Source: an uncultured delta proteobacterium (lineage in GTDB: Bacteria > Myxococcota > Myxococcia > Myxococcales > 40CM-4-68-19). Taken from it: a stretch of DNA of 35,793 bases. The stretch is from the NCBI GenBank assembly GCA_903911145.1, contig CAIWCD010000032.1:66448-102240 (forward strand), written 5' to 3'. Positions within the stretch are counted from its first letter, which is position 1. The number at the start of each line of letters is the position of its first letter. The notes beneath the pieces are model-generated. The model made no database searches, was not told the DNA's origin, and was given only the letters and a program-made list of their open reading frames with translations. Made by a program: the position numbers and the translations under genes. Shown here one piece after another: positions 26,778 to 33,900 of this stretch.

Positions 26778-27496
26778 GTCTTTAATGAAAAGGGATTAAA
26801 GTTCGTATCCCGGTCGTAATAGTCCTCGTTCTCCTTGCGCTTGAGGAAATTGACGACCTTGTAGGTCAGCGGCGTGGCGAGGATCTCCCAGCCCACCTTC
26901 AGGCAGTAGTTGGTCAGCATGATCTGCAGGAGCAGTTCATTGCTCCAGCCGCCGAAGAATGCGAGCGGATAGAAGATCAGCGTATCGAGCCCTTCGCCGA
27001 CCACCGTCGAGAGGATGAAGCGCAGGAAGAGCCAGCGGCCGCCCGTCTTGAGCTTGAGCTTCGCCAGCGTGAACGAGTTGCCGAATTCTCCGATCGTATA
27101 GGCGAGCAGTGAGGCGAGCGACGTGCGCCAGGTCGAGCCGAAGACTGCCTCGAGATGCTCCTGCCCGTGCCACGCCGCTGCGGCCGGCATATGCACGACG
27201 ACGAAGGCAACGAGCGACGCATATCCGAGCGCCGCGAATCCGGCCCAGACCACCTTGCGGGAGCGGGCGTAGCCGTAGACCTCGGTGAGGATGTCGCCGA
27301 AGAGATAGCTGATGGGGAAGAAGAGATTTCCCGCGCCGAACGTGAGGCCGCCGATGGTGACCGCTTTGCTGACGCCGATGAGATTCGAGCAGAGCAGCAC
27401 GGTCACGAACGCGGCCATGATTAAATCGTAATAACGATAGGTGCGCGTGGCGGGCGGCTGGAGGGAAGCGGGATCGAGGGCGTCTGCGGTGGTCAT
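26774..27496 (-). CDS. Queuosine precursor transporter, YhhQ family (240 aa)
   Basis: This is an integral membrane protein of the QPTR/YhhQ (formerly DUF165) family, which imports queuosine precursors such as preQ0/preQ1 for tRNA wobble modification. Typical features are the N-terminal Tyr-rich lead-in and first helix (about residues 24-45, AAFVTVLLCSNLIG), the signature GNLFFPISYLFGDILTEVYGY (about 56-76), TSLASLLAYTIGEFGNSF (about 125-143), FILSTVVGEGLDTLIFYPLAFFG (about 160-182), and a final helix ending in TPLTYKVVNFLKRKE. About six membrane segments are expected. The start ATG 27496 fits the family. No que genes adjoin it, and I see no preQ1 aptamer in the 124-bp upstream spacer. The specific ligand (preQ0, preQ1 or queuine) cannot be told from sequence alone. 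Confidence 0.92.
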   Translation of the reverse strand: MTTADALDPASLQPPATRTYRYYDLIMAAFVTVLLCSNLIGVSKAVTIGGLTFGAGNLFFPISYLFGDILTEVYGYARSRKVVWAGFAALGYASLVAFVVVHMPAAAAWHGQEHLEAVFGSTWRTSLASLLAYTIGEFGNSFTLAKLKLKTGGRWLFLRFILSTVVGEGLDTLIFYPLAFFGGWSNELLLQIMLTNYCLKVGWEILATPLTYKVVNFLKRKENEDYYDRDTNFNPFSLKT

Positions 27497-27620
27497 GCGG
27501 ATCCGGTCAGTCGACGGTGCGCGGCGTTCAATCGCGGCGCCGATTAAATGCCGCGCAGCGGGAAACGGTGCGCATGCTCGTGCAACATAGCAGGGTCAAC
27601 CAGCGGCGCTGGAGCGTGTG

Positions 27621-28643
27621 ATGAGCGACGAGAGCAAGCGAGAGCCAAACTTTCCCGAGCTGCCGATGGCCGACGTGCTCGTTCCCATGGTGCAGAGCGC
27701 GGCGCTGATCGCGGCGGGGCAGCTCGGTCTCTTCGAGGCGCTCGCCGAGAAGCCGCTGGTGCTCTCTGCGCTGGCCGCGTCGCTCAAGTGCGATCTGCGC
27801 GGCGTGCGCGATCTCGCGCAGTGTCTTGCGACGTGCGGATATCTCGTGCGCGAGGGAGATACCTATTCCAATGCGCCTCACGCGCAGCGCTGGTTTACCA
27901 GCAAAGGGCAGATCGATTACGCGCCCGGGCTGCGCTGGAGCGGGCTCTCCTGGCAGCTTCTCTCTGGTCTCGCGGAGTCGGTGCGGCGCGGAGGCCCGGA
28001 GACGATGCTCTGGAGCTTGATGGAGGAGAAGCCGGAATGGGGCCCGACCTTCTCGCGCTACATGGAGGCCTTCGCGCGCCACCTCGGGCCTGATCTGGTT
28101 GCCAACGTCGCGGTTGCGTCTGGTGCGACGCGCCTGCTCGATCTCGGCGGCTCGCATGGGCTGCACTCGATCGCCTTCTGCCGCGCGCATCCGGAGCTCT
28201 CGGCGGTGCTGATTGATCACGCAAGCGCCCTCACGGAGACGGGCGCGACGATTGCCAACGCGGGGTTGCAGGGCCGCATCACGCTGCGTCCGGGAGATCT
28301 TCGCGATGCCGATTGGGGCAGCGATTATGACGTCGTGCTGCTGCTCTCTGTCGCGCATAACCAGACCGCAGCTGATAACGCTGATTTAATGACCCGTATA
28401 TCGCGCGCGCTGCGCCCCGGTGGCCTGCTGGTGATTCACGAATATCTCGCCGACGCGCCGATATCTCCATATGGAGCTGCGTTCCAGCTCGCGCTGCTCA
28501 GCGAGACGGGAACGCAGCAGTGGACTTCGCTGGATTTTGCGGGCTGGCTTGATCATGCCGGGTTTGCGCCGCCGCGACGGGTTCCGCTGATGCCCGCAGA
28601 TAAAGGAACTCTCATGCTCGCGAAGCGGCGGCCCGTCGATTAG
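27621..28643 (+). CDS. SAM-dependent O-methyltransferase-like protein (340 aa)
   Basis: The architecture matches plant/bacterial small-molecule O-methyltransferases of the acetylserotonin OMT/TcmN/CrtF type. An N-terminal winged-helix dimerisation domain (about residues 18-95; LFEAL, LSALAASLKCDLRGVRDLAQCL, GYLVREGDTYSN) is followed by a Rossmann methyltransferase domain with the SAM motif LLDLGGSHG (172-180), an acidic residue in VLIDH, a GDLRDADW segment and 'LLLSVAHNQT' in the catalytic region. ATG 27621 has GGAG 6 nt upstream; GTG three bases earlier is an alternative start. The substrate is unknown. No biosynthetic cluster surrounds it, so it may act alone on a phenolic, quinone or carotenoid-like compound. 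It converges on the SMI1/KNR4 gene. Confidence 0.88.
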   Translation: MSDESKREPNFPELPMADVLVPMVQSAALIAAGQLGLFEALAEKPLVLSALAASLKCDLRGVRDLAQCLATCGYLVREGDTYSNAPHAQRWFTSKGQIDYAPGLRWSGLSWQLLSGLAESVRRGGPETMLWSLMEEKPEWGPTFSRYMEAFARHLGPDLVANVAVASGATRLLDLGGSHGLHSIAFCRAHPELSAVLIDHASALTETGATIANAGLQGRITLRPGDLRDADWGSDYDVVLLLSVAHNQTAADNADLMTRISRALRPGGLLVIHEYLADAPISPYGAAFQLALLSETGTQQWTSLDFAGWLDHAGFAPPRRVPLMPADKGTLMLAKRRPVD

Positions 28644-28658
28644 ACCCGACCGGGTCTA
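28641..28658. promoter_or_regulatory. Palindrome spanning both stop codons of a convergent pair
   Basis: TAGACCCG-AC-CGGGTCTA is an 18-bp inverted repeat with a 2-nt centre. Its outer triplets are the TAG stop of the methyltransferase on the + strand and the TAG stop of the SMI1/KNR4 gene on the minus strand. Folded as RNA it can form a 7-bp stem with a GACC loop, but no U-tract follows on either side, so it is not a canonical intrinsic terminator. Confidence 0.5.
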
Positions 28659-29060
28659 ATGAGCGCCAATCGCATTCAGCAGCTTGATATAGTCGGTCAG
28701 GTTCGCGGCCACGCGTTTGAACTTCGCCACCTCGTGGAGAAGCCGCTCGACCGGAAAGCCCGGCTCATCGAGATTCAGCGCGGCGAGATCTCCGCCAATC
28801 TCTTCGCCGATCACCAGCAGATGCGTCGGCCACGGACCTTCCTCGGTCCAGATATCCTCTTCCCGCACCATCTGGTTGAGGCGGATCACGGCCTGCGGAT
28901 CTGCGGCAAGCTCGAACTCAGAGATCAACTCTGGAACCCCCGGATAGGGTCGATTGAGCTCAGCGGGATAGTTCGCCATCAGCTCGAGATATGGCCCGGG
29001 TATCGGGCGCCCGATGAGCGAGGAGAGTTCGGCCTGTTGCGCGTCATTGAATCGGGTCAC
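28656..29060 (-). CDS. SMI1/KNR4-family protein (134 aa)
   Basis: Typical SMI1/KNR4 (SUKH) features are present: an N-terminal helix with LSSLIGRPIPGPYLELMANYP, then GVPELISEFEL, RLNQMVREEDIWTEEGPWPTHLLVIGEEIGGDLAALNL and a C-terminal helix KFKRVAANLTDYIKLLNAI. The 'Y-x2-L-x3-Y' and 'IGGD' parts match the fold used by yeast Smi1 and by many bacterial immunity proteins. GTG 29060 was chosen because AGGA lies about 9 nt upstream; an in-frame TTG at 29096 would add 12 residues without a good ribosome-binding site. No toxin gene adjoins, so an immunity role is not supported here. It is divergent from the OmpA-family gene. Confidence 0.82.
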   Translation of the reverse strand: MTRFNDAQQAELSSLIGRPIPGPYLELMANYPAELNRPYPGVPELISEFELAADPQAVIRLNQMVREEDIWTEEGPWPTHLLVIGEEIGGDLAALNLDEPGFPVERLLHEVAKFKRVAANLTDYIKLLNAIGAH

Positions 29061-29166
29061 GTTGATTTGTCCTTTCTCTTGTGGAGACAACCTCAATCAT
29101 TGATGCCCGCATATGCTCAGCTTGTCCGCTCACGATTGTCCAGCGCTTGCTGCGCGACGATGGATC

Positions 29167-29181
29167 GCAGGGCTGCCCTGC
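29167..29181. promoter_or_regulatory. 15-bp palindrome upstream of the OmpA-family gene
   Basis: GCAGGGC-T-GCCCTGC is a perfect inverted repeat with a single central base. It lies in the 172-bp divergent spacer between the SMI1/KNR4 and OmpA-family genes and is followed by an AT-rich stretch (TTAAAGATATTCTAAT, 29187-29202) that is unusual in this GC-rich sequence. A dimeric repressor operator next to a promoter is plausible. A transcript hairpin is the alternative. Confidence 0.35.
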
Positions 29182-29232
29182 TTCATTAAAGATATTCTAA
29201 TCGATATGCCACCACCTGAAACGATCGAGCCC

Positions 29233-30519
29233 ATGTTCAACCACCACTCGCCACTGCGCGGCATCTCCCGGACTCTCCTTTTCCTTGTTGTCGCGATCGC
29301 GCTTGTCGGCGCCCAGCCTGCACGCGGTGATGATCGCCCGCTTCCATTGCAGCTCTCGTTCATCTCCAGCGTCGTCCAACTCTATGACGAGGCTTATCTC
29401 TATCCGGGTTACGACCATTACAGCTGGAACCAATATGAGTTCGGCGCAGGAAACAAGCAGCGCGGTCAGGAGTGGCTGCTGAGAGGGACGATCCCAGGCA
29501 GCGCGGCGGCGCCGCAACAGTGGGCGCAACTCAAGGCGGCCTTTATCCAGGCCGGTTGGAGCGTCGTGAATGAAGCGTCGGCGGGCGGTATCCTCGAGCA
29601 CAAGCGCGGGAGCATCGTCAGTTGGGCGCAGGTCGCAATCAACGACGGCGTGCGGGTGACGTCGATCGAAGTCGGGCCCAACCCCAGCAAGCTCACGCTC
29701 AAGCCGCCGAACGGGCAGGCCGAGACGTTCGATATCGCGACGCAGGAGTTTCCCTATCTTTCGCCGCTCCCGGACATGAAACCGCGCGCGGGCCGAGAAG
29801 CGGTGCAACCGTTCTGGGTGCAAATCAAGGACGCGCCGAAGCCTGAAATGATTGCCGAGAAGGCACTGGTCCGCGAGTACCAGCGTCCAGCGGGGCTCTC
29901 CAATCTCCAGTTCCTCGAGACCTATCGCGACGCGCTCGCCCGCGCGGGTTGGGCAATCGTTTCCGAATCCAACGGCGCCGATGCATCGCTCACCGGGCAT
30001 TACTCGAAGTCACCGCGCGATCTCTGGGCGAGCCTCCATCTCAATCGGGAATCGATCCAGTTTGCCGTCGCCGACGGCGGCGTCGACCTGCAGTCGACCC
30101 TGGGCAAGGAGTGCCACGTTGCGCTCTATGGGGTTCTCTTCGATTTCAACCAGTCGACGCTGAAGCCTGAGTCCGACTCGGTGCTGCGGAGCTTGCTGGG
30201 CCTGCTCGAGAAGCGTCCTGCGCTCCATCTCGAGATCCAGGGACACACCGATATCGTAGGGGATGCCGCCTATAATCAGACGCTATCGGAAGCGCGCGCG
30301 GCCGCGGTGGTGAAGTGGCTCAACGCGCATCACATCGCGGCCGCTCGGCTCACTTCGCATGGATATGGAAAGTCGCAGCCGATTGCGGACAACGGGAGCG
30401 ATGAAGGGCGCGCGAAGAATCGGCGCGTCGAGGTCGTCGACCCGAACTGCAAGCCTGCGCACGCGGCGCATGAAAGGCCGGGCTTATCGCCTGTCCACGG
30501 TGTGTCGATAAGCCAGTGA
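29233..30519 (+). CDS. OmpA-family peptidoglycan-binding protein with duplicated N-terminal module (428 aa)
   Basis: ATG 29233 opens a signal peptide (MFNHHSPLRGISRTLLFLVVAIALVGAQPARG); ATG 29206 would add nine residues. The C-terminal domain (about residues 305-410) is OmpA-like: LYGVLFDFNQSTLKPES, LEIQGHTDIVGDAAYNQTLSEARAAAVVKWL, and SHGYGKSQPIADNGSDEGRAKNRRVEVV. It keeps the Asp and Arg that grip diaminopimelate in peptidoglycan. The preceding region contains two related modules, 'LKAAFIQAGWSVVNE...' and 'YRDALARAGWAIVSE...', each ending in a strand-rich SIVSWAQVAIN / DLWASLHLN segment. It probably anchors the outer membrane or a periplasmic complex to the wall. The FlxA-like gene follows 40 bp downstream. 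Confidence 0.9.
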   Translation: MFNHHSPLRGISRTLLFLVVAIALVGAQPARGDDRPLPLQLSFISSVVQLYDEAYLYPGYDHYSWNQYEFGAGNKQRGQEWLLRGTIPGSAAAPQQWAQLKAAFIQAGWSVVNEASAGGILEHKRGSIVSWAQVAINDGVRVTSIEVGPNPSKLTLKPPNGQAETFDIATQEFPYLSPLPDMKPRAGREAVQPFWVQIKDAPKPEMIAEKALVREYQRPAGLSNLQFLETYRDALARAGWAIVSESNGADASLTGHYSKSPRDLWASLHLNRESIQFAVADGGVDLQSTLGKECHVALYGVLFDFNQSTLKPESDSVLRSLLGLLEKRPALHLEIQGHTDIVGDAAYNQTLSEARAAAVVKWLNAHHIAAARLTSHGYGKSQPIADNGSDEGRAKNRRVEVVDPNCKPAHAAHERPGLSPVHGVSISQ

Positions 30520-30559
30520 GCCATTCGGCTTTCTGTGCCGACGCAGTCTGGAGCCGACC

Positions 30560-30913
30560 ATGGCCATCAGCGGAATTTCCACATCGACAGTGCCCACCGG
30601 GCCGAGCAGCAGCGACAGCACCATCCAGGCGTTGCAGGCGCAGGAGCGCTCGCTGCAGAAGCAGATCAACGCCCTCGCGAAGAATACGCAGCTCGACGCC
30701 CAGCAGAAGGCCGCGCAGTTGGCCCAACTTGAGGCGTCGCTGACGCAGGTCGAGATGGCGATCCAGCAGGCGCAGCAAGCGCAGCAGCAGGCGCGCGCCG
30801 CCAAGCAGAGCGCGAAGGCGGGGCCGGAGACAGGCGGGCCGGCCGTAGATGCGACCGGGGGCCCGTCCGCGAAGGCGGTACCGGTCGATGCGTCGGTGAG
30901 CGTCCGCGCTTAG
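30560..30913 (+). CDS. FlxA-like coiled-coil protein (117 aa)
   Basis: ATG 30560 has GGAG 6 nt upstream. The product starts with MAISGISTSTVPTGPSSSDS, then a Gln/Ala-rich helix of about 65 residues (TIQALQAQERSLQKQINALA, LEASLTQVEMAIQQAQQAQQ) with heptad-like hydrophobic spacing, and a disordered Gly/Pro/Ala/Lys tail. The short Ser/Thr lead followed by 'IxxLxxQexxLqkQIxxL' matches FlxA-like proteins. In E. coli, flxA is under flagellar sigma control but its function is not established. There are no flagellar genes here. It follows the OmpA-family gene and may be in the same transcript. It ends 7 bp from the stop of the convergent metalloprotease gene. Confidence 0.8.
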   Translation: MAISGISTSTVPTGPSSSDSTIQALQAQERSLQKQINALAKNTQLDAQQKAAQLAQLEASLTQVEMAIQQAQQAQQQARAAKQSAKAGPETGGPAVDATGGPSAKAVPVDASVSVRA

Positions 30914-30920
30914 CTGTCGC

Positions 30921-33900
30921 TCATGGTCCCGCGGTGAAGTTGACCACCAGGTTCTGACCGAGGTTGGTTGCGCCGACCTGGATGTAATAGGTCGTGCCCG
31001 CGACGGCGCTGAAGCTGACGTGCGAGCCGAGCGTGCTCAGGCCGGCAATGCTGCAGTCGCCGGGCACGAGCGTGAGCGCGTTGACCGCGCTGCCCGTATA
31101 GACCGCCACGGTGGTGAAGTAATCGCTCGGCGCGGTATCAACGACGAGCGTCTGCGTCGTGGGCGCGGTGAAGCTGAACCAGACCGTGCAATCGGGATTC
31201 ACGCTCGCGGCGTTGCAGGTGAGGCTCGTCGGCTCGCCTGCTTCCGTGGTCGCGCTCTGTGTGAACTCCTTCACCTGCGTGGGCAACGTTGTAATTGCCT
31301 GGGCCGCGGCGAAGTTATCGTTGGTCGGCGCGACCGCCTTGAACGTGGCCCAGACGAGCACGTCATCGGTGACCGTGAATGTGTACTGCTGGTTCGAGCT
31401 CCCCGGCCCAACCGTGTGCCAGCCGCCCACGCCGCTCTCCCAGAAGAACATCTGGTAGCCGCTCGGTGGGACGCCCGTCAGCGTGACGCTCGAACCGATC
31501 GTGTAATCACCGACGCCCGTGATGGTCGCGCCCGCGGCAATGCCGCCGTAGGCATCGGAGGCTGCGGCTTCGACGAATCGCTTGCTGCGCGCGCCAATGG
31601 TGATCGAAACCGTCGCCTGCGTGGCCGTGGACGAGACGACCGTGATGCTGATGTTGCTCTCGCTGTCGGTGAAGGTCTGGCCGGCCAGGAGCGCGGCGTC
31701 CGCAAAGTCGACCGGGCCGGAGGCGGAGTTGGGTGTTACGTCGATGGCCGCCGTCGACGAGTTTCCGGTGTTCTCGTCCATATAGATGGCGACGCCATTG
31801 GCATATGCGGGTGCAGTCGAGATCCAGTCATTAAACGGCGCCACCGGGCGGCGCGCGGCAAGATAGTAATAACCGGTCGCGATCCCATTCGGATAGAGCG
31901 AGCCGGCCTGGCGCAGCTTGCGCGGGATCTTGAGTACCTTCACGTTCTCTGTCGGGTCTTCATAGGCGTTGATGACATAGGTGCCCGATGTCCAGATCGG
32001 CTCTGCCCGCAGCCCTTCGAGCCATCCGAGTTGCTCCTTATGCACCGGATTGAACTGCGCGCGCTGCCCTGCGCCCATCTCATCGGAGTAATCATCGTAT
32101 TGGAGATTGTTGCAGGTGCCATTAAAGGCGATTGCGGTCGCGCCGCACTCCCAGCCGCCCGCGTGCATCAGGCCGAGGTTATGTCCATACTCGTGCAGCA
32201 GCGCATATCCGGTCTTGCCATTGAGCGTCGTATCGCCGTACGCCCCGTTGTAGACAATCGATACCGGAATCACCTTGGGCTGGCCCGCCACGGTGAACGT
32301 CTGCGAGCCGCTTAATCCTCCGGCGCCGCAGAGAGTGGGGTCGTTGGCGACAATCATGATCCGCTCATAGTTCGCGAGATTGATTGAACTGGCCGCGACC
32401 GCCATTACGGTGCTGGTGCTCATGCAGCTGGAGCCTGAGATCGTGAATGGCCCGTAGATATCGGATGCGCCGCCCTCGGTGCCGGCCGCGCCAGCGACCT
32501 TGGCGGTGCCGCCCGATGATTGCAGGAAGTAATTGTAGGCACTCGACGGATTGCTCGACGAATAGAAGACGCTCGCGGTGTTGGTCGTGTTCGCATAGGG
32601 ATGGGCCGGTGCGCCTGTCCCGCTCGCGAGCACCAGCGCAGTGCGCAGCGGACCTGTCGTCACGAGTGCGCTGGTCGCGGGTTGCACCGCGACGCGGACG
32701 GGAACGCAGGTGGTGAATGGCGCGAAGCAGGCGACGGCGGCATAGGGATCGTCGAGCGCGTTTACGACAGTGGCGCCATAGGGAACCTTCGAGGGCGCGA
32801 TATATCCCGACGCGTTTGCAGTCATGACGAGGGGCACGCTGCCGTCGGTGAGCAGGCAGTCGAGCGTCTGTGCGGTTCCTTCGACGCCGTTGGGGAATGC
32901 ACCGGTGAAGGCCGCGGCAGTGCAGATCGTTCCACCTTGCCCGCCCGCGCTTGCGCTCTGGAAAACGAGGTTTGCGTCGAGGAAATACCAGACCTCGGCC
33001 GCAACTCCGGGAGTCGCGTTTGGAACCCGCACGGTGAACTGGATCGATTGGCCCACGGGCACGGGCGTCGTCCCGCCCGGATAGGAGACGCTCTGAAGAT
33101 TCACAGCCGTTGCGAGGTGCGCGGACGTTGCGCAATTGCCGTTCCCGCAGAGCGGCGTGCCCAGCGCGTTCGAACAGACATGGTTGCATGCGCCGCAGTT
33201 GAGGATATCGGTTGCAATCGCGGTCTCGCAGCCGTCGCCGGCGTCGGCGTTGCAATCGGCATAACCGGCCGCGCAGCTCACGACGCAACTGCCGCTTGCG
33301 CAGATACCGAGTTCATTGGGTGTCCCCGGATTGCACGTCGTCGCGGAGGGCGCGAATCCATCGGCGGGGCAGGTTCCCGCGTCGCCTGCGCAGACCTCCG
33401 CGACATCGCAGACTCCGGTGGCCGCGCGGCAGACGGTGCCGGCATCGAGGAACTGATCGGCCGGGCAGGTCGCCGTCGCTCCCGAGCAGGTCTCCGCGAC
33501 GTCGCACGCCCCCGCGGCCGAGCGGCAGACGCTGCCTGCGGCGAGCAGAGTGCCTGGCTGGCATCCGAGATATCCGCCGTCGCAGGAGGGCGGGCTCGCG
33601 CAGGGCCCCGCTGCTGAACCGCATGATGTTCCGGCATCCTGCACGTGGTGACAGATCGCCGAGATCCCGTCGCAGCTGACCGTTGCGTCGCAGAGTCCCT
33701 GGCTGAACCAGCAGGAGGTTCCGGCCGGCTTTACCGCGTCGGGGCAATTCACCGTCACGCCATCGCACTTGTCGGTGACGTCGCACGTGCCGCCGCCCGG
33801 GCTGATGAGCTGGTTGCGGCAGACCGAATTGACGGGCAGCACCGCATCGGCCGGGCAGTTGATTCCGTTGCCGGGGCAGTATTCGACGGCGTCGCAAAGC

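Noticed and set aside
27497..27620. preQ1 riboswitch upstream of the queuosine-precursor transporter
   Set aside because: I could not find the small hairpin plus A-rich tail of preQ1 aptamers in the 124-bp spacer.
28656..29060. SMI1/KNR4 protein as an immunity protein of a polymorphic toxin system
   Set aside because: No toxin, Rhs, VgrG or LXG-like gene lies nearby and the convergent neighbour is a methyltransferase.
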